Position numbers and translations under genes: made by a program. 64,000 nt of DNA from Heterodera schachtii (taxonomy: Eukaryota > Nematoda > Chromadorea > Rhabditida > Heteroderidae), in the NCBI GenBank assembly GCA_023374025.1, contig SIJG01000080.1, forward strand, positions 444,226 through 508,225, read 5' to 3'. Of this stretch, positions 49,537 through 62,620 are shown one piece after another. The first letter of the stretch is position 1. Each line of letters starts with the position of its first letter. Under the pieces are notes generated by a model. That model did not search any database and was not told the origin of the DNA. It saw nothing but the letters and a program-made list of their open reading frames with translations.

Positions 49537-49793
49537 CTTTTAAAAATAAAATAAATTCATGTTATAAAGAAATAAATGAAATGTAAAAATATATAAAACT
49601 TAAAATTATATACCAGTAAATAGTTTATTAGGAAATTTATTAGCAAAAAGAGACTGAAAAATAAAACTGAAAAAGATAAAATATAATTAAATAAATATAA
49701 ATTAGAACAAAATACAATGAATAATCAGAAATTAGAAATTAACATATTTACAATAGAAAAATCTAGAGGCACTAATAAATATTTAAAAGCCTT
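49537..49793. other. AT-rich DNA, no gene seen
   Basis: Spacer between the broken gag and the minisatellite. Confidence 0.5.
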
Positions 49794-49936
49794 ACGGACA
49801 TTTGCGGACGGACATTTGCGGACGGACACTTGCGGACGGACATTTGCGGACTGACATTTGCGGACGGACATTTGCGGACGGACATTTGCGGACGGACATT
49901 TTGCGGACGGACACTTGCGGACGGACATTTGCGGAC
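49794..49936 (+). repeat. 14-bp minisatellite, 10 copies
   Basis: Unit TTGCGGACGGACAT, with TGCGGA starting at 49803, 49817, 49831, 49845, 49859, 49873, 49887, 49902, 49916 and 49930. The period is 14 except one 15-base step from an extra T. Variants are ACACTT for ACATTT and CTGACA for CGGACA. Frames on both strands (RTDICGRT-type and SVRKCPSANV-type repeats) are translation artefacts of the array. Confidence 0.95.
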
Positions 49937-51366
49937 AATTTCGGGAAGAAATTAAAAAATTTCATTAAAAAACTAAAAATTTCTGAAAATATGGAATGGA
50001 GACTGAAAACGAAATAAAACTTTGTTTTTGGGCTTTTAGGCCTATTCGGTGAGAGTTCTATTTTTATCTTTAAAAAAAATTCTGAGACATGCTTAATCGC
50101 AAACAAAATTTGCTGGCAATTTCAAAATGAACAGCCTATTATATAAATGCTGAACATCAGCTGTACTAAAATCCGATTCCCGACATTTTTGGGCATTGGA
50201 TTTCCGATTTCCTTTCTGAAAATTTGTGGGGCCTCGAAATGATTTACTGCTGATTAAAAGTAGAGCAACACTTATGTATCTTGGGTTCTTCTCCATCCCG
50301 AACAAATAAGGAAAAGAAAATACCAAATGGGCAATATTTGTTTTGTGAACTGATCAGACATGCAAACATGTGACTTGATACAAAAAAATAAAATTAAACA
50401 CATTGCTTAGAAAACAGTGTAAATAATAAAGAATATAGTCAACTATACCAAATAATAATAAAAATAGTTATAAACCTAGACAATCAGAAACTATTTATAT
50501 AATTAATAATAATTTAAAGAATAATTTAAATCTTCAATTAATTTGCGAAACAAGAAAAAATGGATTTGACTTGACAAGATTCCCAAAATTCATCTTGAAT
50601 TCAAGGCTAAAAAAAAGTTGTTTGTAAAAAAACGCAATTTTGTTTTTAGCACATTATAAAATTAAAAATTCGAATTATATATATACATTATGAAAACTAA
50701 AGTTTTTTGCATTGACTAAAAAACTCTACTTAGCCATTGATTTGATGTTATAAAGTCAATTTTGAATTTATACACAACTTTTAGTATGTTTTTGAGGGTT
50801 ACTTTTAAATCAAATATTTAATTATTTAATTTTGTAATATTTCTATAATTCTAAAATTTAAATTCTTTGTAAAATTTTATTTTTGCAAGAATTTGGAGTA
50901 AAAAATGTATTGATCACGAATCTGAATTAAGATATTGAAAATCAATATTTTTAAACGACTAGAATAATAAATAAATCATCTTCATAATAAAATAAAAGTC
51001 GGATGATTAATCAAAAAATAAAACTGATGTTTTATTACTTTATAAATTTTGATATCTCTTTCGAATCAATAAATAAAATTATTAATTACTCTAAGATTAA
51101 AATCCTCAAAATAAATCAAAAATGTTATATTAAAAAATGAAAACTCTCTCAAAATAAATTATTATTTATTTAACAAAAATATAGAACAACTAATTTACAA
51201 TCAAATTTATGCGAATTTGAGCAGCTACAGCATAATATCCCTTTTGATATCTCATCAGAGCAAATTCATCGCAATCCCGAAAAGCTCTATAAATTAAAAA
51301 ATGAAAAATATTAATTAAGGAAAATTTAATTAATTCCTGCTAGAATAACTTTTTATATTACTAAAT
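49937..51366. other. AT-rich DNA with a mixed-composition patch
   Basis: 50020-50330 is less AT-rich (GGGCTTTTAGGCCTATTCGG, and a patch around ATCCGATTCCCGACATTTTT) and holds a 77-codon minus-strand frame that resembles nothing known. The remainder is A/T-rich without recognisable features. Confidence 0.45.
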
Positions 51367-51567
51367 CTAAAAAGTCGTACTATTGTTAAGATTGGTGTTT
51401 GTCCCCGAACCTAGGGGAGGAAAAGTCGGACATTGGGGAGGAAATTCAACGACAAAATTAGTCGGGGATGGCCGGAGGAAATACAGAAAATGTCGAGGAG
51501 CAAAACCTCGTATCTGGAAGTAAATTTTCATTGAAAACCAAGAAAAAGAAATGAGAAATTTTGGCAA
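51367..51567 (-). other. GC-richer patch with an unrecognised minus-strand frame
   Basis: The plus strand is G rich (CCTAGGGGAGGAAAAGTCGG, then GTCGGGGATGGCCGGAGG). The minus-strand 66-codon frame includes PRHFLYFLRPSPTNFVVEFP and a proline-rich tail. It could be a small exon or a retroelement remnant. No family is recognised and no splice context stands out. Confidence 0.25.
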
Positions 51568-52378
51568 TTCTGCGGAAATTAATTTGCAGGTTTAAAATTG
51601 ACTATTGAATTCATTTTTGTTATTATTTTTGGATGAAATTTTATTTTATTTAAACATTTTATCATGAAATTTTTTTGATAAAATGAAAATCATTATTAAT
51701 TATTACCATTTAATTTTGGGAAATGTATATAAATTAATTTAAATCCTTTATAAACTGAACTAGTGAATTTGGCTTAGAATTCATTTCATTAAATTCAATC
51801 TTAAGAATGCAAAAACCAAAAGAAAATTCAAATTTAAAAAAAAATATATTAGCTTTAATATCAATTATTTAGCAATTAAAATAAAAATATCAATGTCTAA
51901 ATAATTTTTAACTGGTATTTATAAATTTTACAAATAAACAAAATGTTATTTGTCTCAATTTTGGTTAAAAATTTAATTAAACTAAAATTTAATTTTGCAT
52001 TTGAATTCATTAAACTTTCAATAAAAAACAAATGAAGTATATATTAAAGTTAACAACAATATTAATATTCTGTATAAGAATAGTTTTTAAGTAAAGGATA
52101 TGATGATGAAATCCGGTTAATCAACCTCATAGTCAAAACAAGAAATTTAAATGGATTATCTTAAATATAAATATAATTATTATTTTTAAAAAATTAAAAA
52201 TAAATATCCATCGGATAACAAAAAATTTAAGCATCATAAAGAAACCATTATGAAAAAAGAAATTTATTGGAAAATTATAAAAGAAAAATTTGAAAAAATA
52301 ATCTTTATTATGACATTTCTCTAAAATTATTTATGGTCAATTCAACAAAAAAAAATATTTTTATACATCGTAACAATA
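51568..52378. other. AT-rich DNA, no gene seen
   Basis: Flank of the foldback element, without recognisable features. Confidence 0.55.
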
Positions 52379-52387
52379 AATTAAAAG
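52379..52387. repeat. Left 9-bp flanking direct repeat
   Basis: AATTAAAAG, repeated at 53493-53501. Each copy lies exactly 7 bases outside the conserved ACCCAAAACG of its arm, which supports a genuine target-site duplication despite the AT-rich sequence. Confidence 0.7.
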
Positions 52388-52584
52388 GAGTCCTACCCAA
52401 AACGTCACCTTCCATAACGTCACCACCCAAAACGGCACCACCCAAAAGGTCACCAACCCAAAACGACACCGATCCAAAAGGTCACCACCCCAAAACGTCA
52501 CCAATTCTAAAATGTCACCAACCCAAAACGTCACTAAATTTAGGCCAATGATTAAATTTAAGCAAAAGGATCAGTCCCAGATTA
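52388..52584 (+). repeat. Left arm of the foldback element (197 bp)
   Basis: Starts GAGTCCTACCCAAAACGTCA and contains about nine 15-16-bp units, then a non-repetitive inner segment ending CAGTCCCAGATTA. Equal in length to the right arm. Confidence 0.9.
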
Positions 52585-52610
52585 AAAATAATTAATTTTA
52601 GTTATCTGAT

Positions 52611-53196
52611 GTAAAGCCTAAACCTGGATCCCTGGCTTCTGGGGCGAGGGATCCCTGGTCAAAGGTAAAGCCTAAGCCTGGATCCCTGGCTTCTGGGGCG
52701 AGGGATCCCTGGTCAAAGGTAAAGCCTAAGCCTGGATCCCTGGCTTCTGGGGCGAGGATCCCTGGTCAAAGGTAAAGCCTAAGCCTGGATCCCTGGCTTC
52801 TGGGGCGAGGATCCCTGGTCAAAGGTAAAGCCTAAGCCTGGATCCCTGGCTTCTGGGGCGAGGGATCCCTGGTCAAAGGTAAAGCCTAAGCCTGGATCCC
52901 TGGCTTCTGGGGCGAGGGATCCCTGGTCAAAGGTAAAGCCTAAGCCTGGATCCCTGGCTTCTGGGGCGAGGATCCCTGGTCAAAGGTAAAGCCTAAGCCT
53001 GGATCCCTGGCTTCTGGGGCGAGGATCCCTGGTCAAAGGTAAAGCCTAAGCCTGGATCCCTGGCTTCTGGGGCGAGGATCCCTGGTCAAAGATAAAGCCT
53101 AAGCCTGGATCCCTGGCTTCTGGGGCGAGGGATCCCTGGTCAAAGGTAAAGCCTAAGCCTGGATCCCTGGCTTCTGGGGCGAGGATCCCTGGTCAA
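52611..53196 (+). repeat. Internal 53/54-bp tandem array, 11 copies
   Basis: The unit carries TAAAGCCTAAGCCTGGATCC, CTGGCTTCTGGGGCGA, then GGATCC or GGGATCC, CTGGTCAAAGG. Unit starts are at 52612, 52666, 52720, 52773, 52826, 52880, 52934, 52987, 53040, 53093 and 53147. The one-base length difference is GAGGATCC against GAGGGATCC. In the longer form, GGATCCCT and AGGGATCC can pair within each unit as a stem-loop. The array is a strong GC island. Confidence 0.97.
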
Positions 53197-53295
53197 TGTT
53201 AGTTTTGGCTATTCTATTTAATTTTATTCTGAATCAATTACTGTCAATTTTATATTATAATAATTTTTGATTTAAAACAATGTTAGTTAATGAGT

Positions 53296-53492
53296 TAATC
53301 TGGGACTGATCCTTTTGCTTAAATTTAATCATTGGCCTTAATTTGGGGACGTTTTGGGTTGGTGACATTTTGGAATTGGTGACGTTTTGGGTTGGTGACC
53401 TTTTGGAGTGGTGCCGTTTTGGATTGGTGTCATTTTGGGTGGTGCCGTTTTGGGTGGTGACGTTATGGAAGGTGACGTTTTGGGTTGACACC
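53296..53492 (-). repeat. Right arm of the foldback element (197 bp)
   Basis: Reverse complement of the left arm with scattered substitutions, mostly within the 15-bp units. Read inward on the minus strand it begins GGTGTCAACCCAAAACGTCA. Confidence 0.9.
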
Positions 53493-53501
53493 AATTAAAA
53501 G
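53493..53501. repeat. Right 9-bp flanking direct repeat
   Basis: AATTAAAAG, identical to 52379-52387. Confidence 0.7.
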
Positions 53502-56500
53502 TTAAGCAACCAAATGCGACAGTGCGACAGTCCCGATACGTTCCGACAAGAATATACATAAATCATCTAATAAAATAAACTGTGAAACTTTTACGAAAAA
53601 ACAGTAAAATAAAGTAAAAAAGAAACTTTATCATTTTAAAAATTTAAAAGGTAAAAAAGGAAAAAAAATAAATATAAATATTTTAATAAAATATATATGC
53701 TTTAAAACAAATGATGACATAAATTTAATTATACATGAATCGTCACTAATTATATTCTTAACTTGTTGAAATAATTTCAATTTTCAAAGCTAACAAAAAA
53801 AACCAATGATATTTTTATATAAAAATTTTATTTTGAATAGAAAAAAATAAAAATGCCAATGAAATTGAATTTTAGGAAATCGTAAATTAAATAAATTCAG
53901 CCAAATAATCTCCAAATTTGGAAAACTATCGACAATAAAATGCGCAAAAATTATTATGTAGCTTGTTACATAAAAAATATTTGATATTGTATTCAAATTA
54001 AAATGTAATGAAAATTTATAAAATTTTTATATTCTAAAAATGCGAATTTTTAATGTGAAATTTTTATTATATCTGTTATAATTGAACGCAAAAAATCTCT
54101 ATCCGATAAATAAAATACGATTAAAAAACATTTGCATAAAAATTTTTATTTTAGTAAATTAAAGTTTAATAAAATCAGCTCTACAGGGATCAAAATAATA
54201 GAGATGCAACGACGAGAGAAAATAATAAATTTAAATAAATGAATATAATCATTTGAAGAAATGAAAATTGATAAAAATATATGAACTTAGTCAGCAAATA
54301 GAGAAAAATAAGAAATGAAAACATAAAATAAAATTTAATGTTTATAATTAAATATAATAAAAATAATTAAAATCTCAATAAAATTTTTATTTAAGTAAAT
54401 CAAAATTAGAAAAAAACGGACCTACGACGAAATAAATTTAATACAAAATAATTCTAAAAATTAAAGTTGATCCAGAAAATTAATTAAAAAATAATAAAGA
54501 AAATAGTCCAAAATATTAAAAAAAGATTTTTTATTTCAAAAGTAAAAATATTTTTTTTATAATTGAAATTAAATAATTTAAATTTACTATTTAATTATTT
54601 TCAATTAAATTATTTATTGTATACTAATTTGAAATTAAATTATTTTTATTTTGTTATAATATTTATTTTTATTTTTAAATTAAATTACTATTTATTTTAG
54701 GTATTGATTAATTTTTAGAATTTTTCATTATTTACTTCGTGTTTAAAATAAATTTAAACTTTTTTATAAATATTGGGTTATTCATTTCTAGCACAGTTGG
54801 GTTTCCGACAGTTCAATGGGAAAACGATTGCAATTTTTCTTAAATAAGAATAATGGAATCTTAGCTTTGCTAATTTAATTATTATTGTGGACAAAAAATA
54901 AATTCATTGACTGTTTATATAACTTCTTCGTCCGAAATTTTTGTATTAAATGAAAGTTTTCTTTATTTAAGTTTACTTTTTTTAATTCTAACATTTTTAA
55001 ATGTTTTTCATTTGAATTAAGTATATTTTGTAAATTCACTTGCATTCCTAAAATCCCTTCTTTATATTCATAATAATCGTTTAGATTTATTTTTTCACAT
55101 GATTTTATTGGATTTAATTAGCCTGATTTATTATTTTGTTTTTTTACAATATAGTTTATTGATATTTTTGAGCTCACCTTATTGGCTTCAAGAATTTTAA
55201 TGTTGTTTATATTTTAAATTATTATTTCTATTACATAAATTTTTTAATAAATTATTAAGTTGCTATGATTTTTCATTATAACAAAAATAATTTATGAAAT
55301 AATTATTTTTAATAAGAGCTAAATTGACCAAACACAGATACAAGTAATTCGCTCAGCCTAAAAAATAAAAAAGAAATTAAATTAATTAAAAAATAAGTAA
55401 AAAAGAATAAATTAGGCGATAAATAATTTTAACAAATAGAAAACATTTTTATCTTGAGAAAAACCTATCGTAAATAATCAAAAGCATTTGCTAATGATCT
55501 TTCAAAATCAGTCACATTAATGTTCACATCATAACCCCCGCTAAGAGAGCGCTTAATTACAAAAAGTATCATTTCAACTTCAATAATGCAGAAGAACGAT
55601 TCGAGATTAAAGACAAATAAAAAATAAATACAAACCTTGAACAAATAAACTTATAACGTTATAATAAAAATGGAAATGTTGTGATTAATTAATTGTCTAA
55701 AATGCCTATTGAATTTCCGCGAAAAATAGTAAAAAACACGTAAAAATCTATATTATTTCTAATAATTTTGAGAGATAACTTTAATATACAATAAATAATT
55801 AGTCACAAAATTATTTATCATTGGAATCAATATTCAAAAAATAGAAAATATTTTATGAATATAACTGAATAAAGCTTTTTCAACGGCGTAAGGAATTGCT
55901 GCATTCTGCAACTCGTGCTGTGTGTTGAATTATGCAGCATGAAAATAGTGAAAAAATATTAACAAATGCCGTTCTCTGAAGCCTAAATCGACTAATAATA
56001 AAATAAATATCTTCAATCAGACTTGACAGTTTTCACCTAAATTTGTTATGTATTTCATTCCTCTTCTGTTTTTTAATTTTTTTAATTATTCATTTGAATA
56101 TAACTTTATTAAAAAGTTTATCATTCTATTTTGTATATTTTTTATAATTTTTGATGTTAAACGTTTTTAATATTATTATTTGAGTTAGGGCGCTGCAGGA
56201 TTGTAAAAATTTTGAGCACATAACTCAATTTAAATTTTATAATTATAAATGAAATATTTAATAATGCAAATTTTACGCTATTATTGTTTACTAGCGAATG
56301 CATCGCTTGACGCCAATGTAAATGCAGAGAAGAATCTGCCATAAAAACTTATTCATGTTTATGCCGAATTTGTTTTCATAATAATCTAAATAATTTTCTC
56401 TATATTGAGTTATATTCATTATTTTAAATTGTCATAATTCATGTTATGCGGCTTTTTTATTTTATTTTTTGCTTCTATTAAGATTATTTCAAATTTCTTT

Positions 56501-59500
56501 TTTAATTTCAATTAAGCATTTAAAAATTATAAGCAGCTTACTTAATATTTCTTATCAAAAAAAACTAATTTATGAACTATTAAGTTTAATAAAACTCATT
56601 AGTTTATGAGTTAATTTAACATTATATAAATCCCGATTGAAAATATAATTAATTTTTATATTTCATTTTTCATGGTCATAAAATTTCAATTAATTCAATT
56701 AATATTAACGAAAAATTTACAGTCAAAATAAATACTTTGAGGAATAACAATAATCTTTTAGATAATTACTTTAAATTTTTGAAGCAAAAATCAATTTGAT
56801 GTCATTGCCCATCACTATATTACTTTAATATAATTTAAACAGATTTATTATTTAAATAATTTATATTAAATATTCGACTATTGTTTAAAAGCTAAATTAA
56901 AAATATATTTTACGAAAATTCATAAGATTATAATGTTGAAATTTTTAAATCATATATTGTTAAAAGTAGGATTTTTCTTTATTTATGAAAAATTTATTTG
57001 TTTTTCTTATTGTAATCTGAACTGACAATAAATAATAATCATGATATTATTATATTAGAATTTGAAGCTGTTATTAGAAATATTAATGAATCTTTAATTC
57101 CTTTTATTTTTTTGATTTACCGCAAATAATTATTTTAAATATTTAAATAATAACATTGTCTTAATTAAGTTGAAAACCAATGGTATATTATGTTCAATCT
57201 AAATATATATGTTACAATATAATAATATGATGCAAAATTTAAGAATTTTCCTATTTCTACAAATCGGTAAACATTAACTTTTTTAACAGCCTATGTTTTA
57301 TGTTTACTATAGAAATAAATATTTCACGCATGATTCCCTTTTAATTATTTAAATTAATTTCTAAAATGAAATATAAGTTTTGGTTGATAATGCAATAGAG
57401 AGTTCGTTCGTTAAGTACAGTTTTGTATTTGCTTTTATTGCTGAATTACATCCTATTTTTCTTCAAGTTAAAGATTTTTTACTTTTTCTGTTAATGTATA
57501 GTGATTTCAACTTCAATATGCTTTAGAATCAGTGATATTAAATTGTTTAATTTATGCTTTGTGTATATATGGACTCAATTTGTCTGTTAAGCTTTTAAAA
57601 ATTATTGCTTTAAGCATTAATCAAGAATAGATAATATATAATTAATATTAAAAAAATAATTTAATTGAATTGTTAAATGTAACAATTAATTTAAACATTT
57701 TCTATTGTTAGTTGATTATAAGAATTAATATTTTTATTTGAACAGATAAATAAAAATAGGTCACATGTAATGACTACACCAAATAAATAGACCTAAATAA
57801 ACTCTAGTCCATTTTTTCTGTTTTATTGCATTAATTTCTTTGTACGAATTCCGAGATGCCCCTGATATATTTATCTTAAACAAACATATTTAATTTTCAA
57901 TTTACTGGATGTCTTTGATTCAAACAAGCCAAATGTGACATCATGCTGCCAGTATAGCATACTTTTCGTTTTGTTTTTAAAAAATTATGTTATTTAATAA
58001 TTGTTTAAGGTTTATTGTAATTGCTTAGGTTTTTAGGCTGTACTGCCAACAATGGCAATGATTATTGCGGATACAGTAAGCCTTTTGTTTTAATTTTTTA
58101 AATTGAATCTTTATAAATTTCTGTAAACCAGTTGTAATTACTTTAAGATTATTATGCATTTAAAAATTATTTTTTTATATTTAATTTAATATATTGAATA
58201 CTTATTTTATTTTTAAATTATTATTATTTAAAATTTTTTATTTTACTAATTTTTCTTCAAGTAAAGGGTTTATTTTTTAATGAATGATTAATTGAAGTTA
58301 GATTGAGTTAAATTTTATTTTAAATTTATTTTTGGAATGTAATTTAAATCTTATAGAGATTTAAAAAAGATGTGTTAGCCCAATGATATTTTCAATTGTT
58401 TTTAATATAAATATTTATTATATGATGATACTTTTGTGTTTGCACATTTGTGGGTAGAAAATAATTTACCTTATAATTTAAATGTTTAATTTAAGTTTTG
58501 GTTAAATTTCAAAATTAATAAAATTACGAAATATTTGTTTAAACAGGCATTCTCACAAAATTCATTGGTACATAAGAAATTTTTAAAATGAATTTATTGT
58601 TTGTTTTTTTGTAAAATATATTTTTTTTCGACTATTTTTTTGCATATAATAGATATTAAAATCTAATATTGATTTATTATTCATTTAGATTAATAATGCA
58701 ATTTAAGTTGAGAAAAATTATTAAAAGATCTGGCAAAATAATACAAGAAAAAATTTAAAAGACAAATGAATACAACTAATTACAAAAACAAATAATTCAA
58801 CGTTTCTTTCTCAATTACTCAAACATAACTAAGCTCAGAAATTTTTTTCAAAGCTATAAATATTGTATAAGCAACTAAAATTAAAGTGTAAAACCTAACA
58901 TTAATTTAATAAATATAATAATTCTATGATATAAGCATATATTTTTTATAAAAGTAAACAAAACATAAAATCCAAAGTAAAAAAAATCAGTAACCCAGCC
59001 ATACACATTTAATTATGTTGCATTTCCGGTTGGCTCATGTAAATAAAAAAAATTGTTTTAAAATTATGAAAATGAAAAACATTAAAAAACATTATTTTCA
59101 TAAAAGAACACAATAAGATAAACAAAAAGTGAATGAAAAAATTTTAATTGCCAATTTTATAGAAAAAAAGCCTTATAACATTAAAATAAGCTTGAAATAT
59201 GAAAGCCAAAGAACGTCCAAAAGCCAAGCAATTTAAAAAATGATTAACTGAAATATTCAAATTAAATCCACAAATGGTTTAAGATGAAAATGAATCAATC
59301 TAAGACCTGCTGGCCAAGAATAAGAAGATGCCGCAGATGAAATTTAATTAATTTACAGTAAATCGATTTATTTTAGAAAATTTAATTGTTTCTTTCCTCT
59401 TCAATTTATTTGTGAAGCGAAAAATAAATTTCTATATTATAAAATAATAACTTGAGTGCATAATATGTAAATGAAATTTAATTTAACTTAGTGAATCTAA

Positions 59501-61660
59501 GTACAGCAAAACAAAACAAATTAAAATGTTTCTTATTATATGAATTTCATACAATGTTGTGATATTTATTTACAACCAGGTAAATTTAAAAAATAAATAT
59601 AAGTGATATGAGTATATAAAACGAAGAACTCTAAAATTTTCGTGAGGTAATGTGCAGAGTAAAATAAAGCTAAAATTTTCTAGAAAATAATGAAGGAAAA
59701 TTTAGCTGAGTGATTTTAATAAATTTACTTTTATTTCAATAAAGTCTGAATATTTTAAAATATTTAAAAATCTAATGTTAAAATAATCAATTTAAAAAAT
59801 ATTATAAATGAATTTTTTTTAAATAAATTGATTTTTAATAAATCATTTAATATATTAATAGCAATTAATTAAAAAAAATAACAGGATTAATATTCTCGGT
59901 TTTCATTATTTTAGATTAATTCCGTAAATTTAAAGAACAATTTTTAAAAGAAATTTTTTATGTTTTTGAAGAATTGTTAACCAAAACATTAGATAAGATA
60001 TTAAACTATTAAAAAATAAATGCATCTTCTTCTGCTTTTTTTAATCGAAGCAATTTGGTACAATTTAAACTTTATTCAATAAAAATTTATATAAAATTTT
60101 TCACATTGAATTGTTTTTTCTTTTTATCCTATTTGGTGGCAAATTCTTTGCTTTATTAATTTTTTTTTTTGATTTTCATCTTCAATTAAATTCGGATTGA
60201 TTCGAAATCTGCGATAATCATTTTTATAATATAATATTCATATATCGATTATCTAAAATATTATTAAACCTTATTAAGGTTTTTTTTAAACAATTAATGA
60301 AAATATAAATTATGACTCGCGTAACCTTTCTAATTTTTTGGTCTTCGATTAACATTTTTTGTTTCAGTCCACGACCGTAGCACGAGTAAAAAATGTCGGG
60401 AAATTTTGAACATGGATATTCCCAAAATTAATTTTTGCTTGGCTTCAATCTCCCATTAAATTAGAAAATTTTCATTGTTTATTTAATTGAAATTTATTAA
60501 CTTGAAATTTCTTATTAGTTTGAATAATATATATTCGTTCTTTTTATTAAATATATATATTATTTTTTTATTATATTAAAATTATATTAGTTTTGAAAAC
60601 ATTTATTTATAAAAATTATGATTTAATCAATAAAGATTGTAATTAGAAAAACAAATTGCGATTAATAGAATTAATTTAATGAAAAAGGTATATAATTTTA
60701 TTTTAATTATTATTTAAATCAAATGACCAATTTTTTCATCTCATTTTAAACAAAAGAGTATATCAGTGAATGTTTTTATTTGGACATTTTTAAATGCATA
60801 TAAATCATTTAATTTCGTAATGTTATTTAAATTAATTTATTGTTAATGTAATGTTTAGCTTACTTATTATTATTATACTTTTAAAATCAACATTTATATT
60901 TCATTATTTTTCACAATTACAAATTGGGACCGAATGTAATCTTTAAGGTAGTCTTTCGATTATCATTAAAAGATGTTTTTCATTTTCTTTAACTTGCATT
61001 GCAAAACAATTTCATCCTAAATCTTAATTTCGGGATTTACTTTAAATATTTATTTAGCTTTGTTGTCTGCTTATTGTTGTATCATTGAATTTAATCAAAG
61101 GATATTCTTTAAATAATTCATTCTAAAAATTTTCATTACTTTTAATATTTTTAAGAACAAAAGATAATTTATTAAAATCTATAATCGGAACTTTAAAATT
61201 TTTTTCTAGTCATTTTATTCTTTTTGTATTTGAATTTAAACTCAGAAATATATTTATTTTATAATATCCGAAAAAAATTTGTTTTATTATTTGTATTAAT
61301 GTAATTTTTATATGTTCATAATGTTAAAACAAATATTTGTAATTATTTTTGGTTTATTATTTTGAGGTAAAAATTCTTCCTGATCTAATATAATGATTCA
61401 ATTACAAACTAAAGTGCTATATGTTTAAAGATGTATTTAGCATTTATATTTAACTATAATTAAAATAATCAAATTGTTGAGTTCATCGTTAAATTGTAGA
61501 ATTGCGGAAGAACACTTTTCAGTATTTTGTAAACAATGTTTTTATTTGATTAAAATTTTCAGATTTGTTTTTTATTTTAATTTACCTAGTATTTGTTTCA
61601 TGAAAAATTTAAAAATTTATATCTATAATAAAGTATTTTAAAGTTATTTTTATTATAATT
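53502..61660. other. About 8 kb of AT-rich DNA, no gene seen
   Basis: A/T-rich throughout. A copy of a short dispersed repeat lies at 58112-58165. Small mixed patches (58045-58085, 59285-59340 and 60365-60420, the last with CCACGACCGTAGCACGAG) are too short to assign. Minus-strand frames at 53790-53996 and 56157-56342 look like chance. Short exons of a multi-exon gene cannot be excluded by eye. Confidence 0.45.
58112..58165 (+). repeat. Dispersed short repeat, partner of 25965-26025
   Basis: TTTCTGTAAACCAGTTGTAA then TTACTTTAAGATTATTATGC, matching the 26-kb copy almost base for base. Confidence 0.65.
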
Positions 61661-62103
61661 TTAGATAACAATTTGGTAATTACATCGTAGCACGCAAAAA
61701 CTAATCGGATGGGGCGCGATCATTTTTTCTACCAAATTAAGCGGATGGGACGCACTTAATTTAGGAAGCCTTTTGTTGTCTGGACAAACGTTTGAGCGCT
61801 GGTTGTTGATAAATTGAAGAAAGTGAATAAAGGTAATGAATGGTGGTAACATTAAGCACAGAAATGTGCGCGAAAAATAATAAACTGTCACATAAAATAC
61901 CTAATGGATTATGAAAAGACAGTGAGAAATGTGGTAGAGAAAAACTTATTGTAACAGGAGAGAAATGGCAAGTGGCGAGCGTTAATGGGAAGGAAATCGA
62001 AATGAACTGATGTAAAAATAATTAGATATTGAATTTTTCTATTTTGAAAAAATGCCAAAAAGTTCTTTTCTTCATGTTCTGAATTATTTTTAAAGTTTTT
62101 CAT
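61661..62103. other. GC-richer region, unassigned
   Basis: The segment ATCGGATGGGGCGCGATCA and, 32 bases on, AAGCGGATGGGACGCACTTA are diverged direct copies. Minus-strand frames at 61661-61891 and 61909-62103 cover the region, the first with mixed composition (SNVCPDNKRLPKLSASHPLN), but neither is recognised. It may be a transposon remnant or an exon. Confidence 0.3.
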
Positions 62104-62615
62104 AATTTTAGTTTTGTATAAATCATATAATAATTAATTAGAGATTCATTCCATCTCTCTTTTAATTGAAATAAAATTATGGTCTTTTTCCATGACATGA
62201 AACTATTGCTCAACCAAAAATTCTGTCTTCCTGTATGTAGCCTGCATATTTATTATGCAATTTTGTCATTTACATTTTAAATATTATTTTTGTTGAAGTA
62301 GTTCCTTTTCAGCCTAATTGGAAAACAATCACATTATATTAAAAAAAATTTAGTCGTATAAATTTTAATTTATTGTTTATTTTTGTTTTAAATTTAATTC
62401 TGTATGATTTTGTTATTTTTTTTAGTTTTATTCACATAAAATCTTCTTTACAGGTTGAATTTATTTTTTGATTTAAACAAATGTGATTAAAAAGAGACTT
62501 GGCATAGTTGTAAAATCGATGAAAATAGCAAAAAATTAAAATGAAAAGATGAAAGACAGCGATAAATGAATGTAAATTTTTAAACCAACAAAATATTTCA
62601 TAAAGAGAATTAATA

Positions 62616-62620
<5 letters not shown>
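62104..62620. other. AT-rich DNA, no gene seen
   Basis: No recognisable feature before the (GA)n run. Confidence 0.5.

Larger units (their letters stand above)
52388..53492. mobile_element. Foldback element, 1,105 bp, with an internal satellite array
   Basis: Two 197-bp arms (52388-52584 and 53296-53492) are inverted copies at roughly 90 percent identity. The outer part of each arm is built of 15-16-bp repeats (ACCCAAAACGTCACC and variants with GGCACC, GGTCACC or GACACC). The inner part ends with a shared stretch reading AGCAAAAGGATCAGTCCCAG. The centre carries 11 copies of a 53/54-bp repeat. AATTAAAAG flanks both sides. Long, internally repetitive inverted arms define foldback-type elements, and a 9-bp duplication is typical of Mutator-like elements, so a foldback Mutator-like origin is my inference. 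There is no transposase. The plus-strand frame at 52333-52551 and minus-strand frames at 53255-53559 only translate the arm repeats. Confidence 0.85.

Noticed and set aside
49725..50106. Repeat proteins encoded by the 14-bp minisatellite
   Set aside because: Frames on both strands are open simply because the unit lacks stops. There is no start context or flanking coding sequence.
52333..53559. PKTSP-type repeat proteins
   Set aside because: The same peptide arises from both inverted arms of the foldback element on opposite strands, and the frames end where the arms end.
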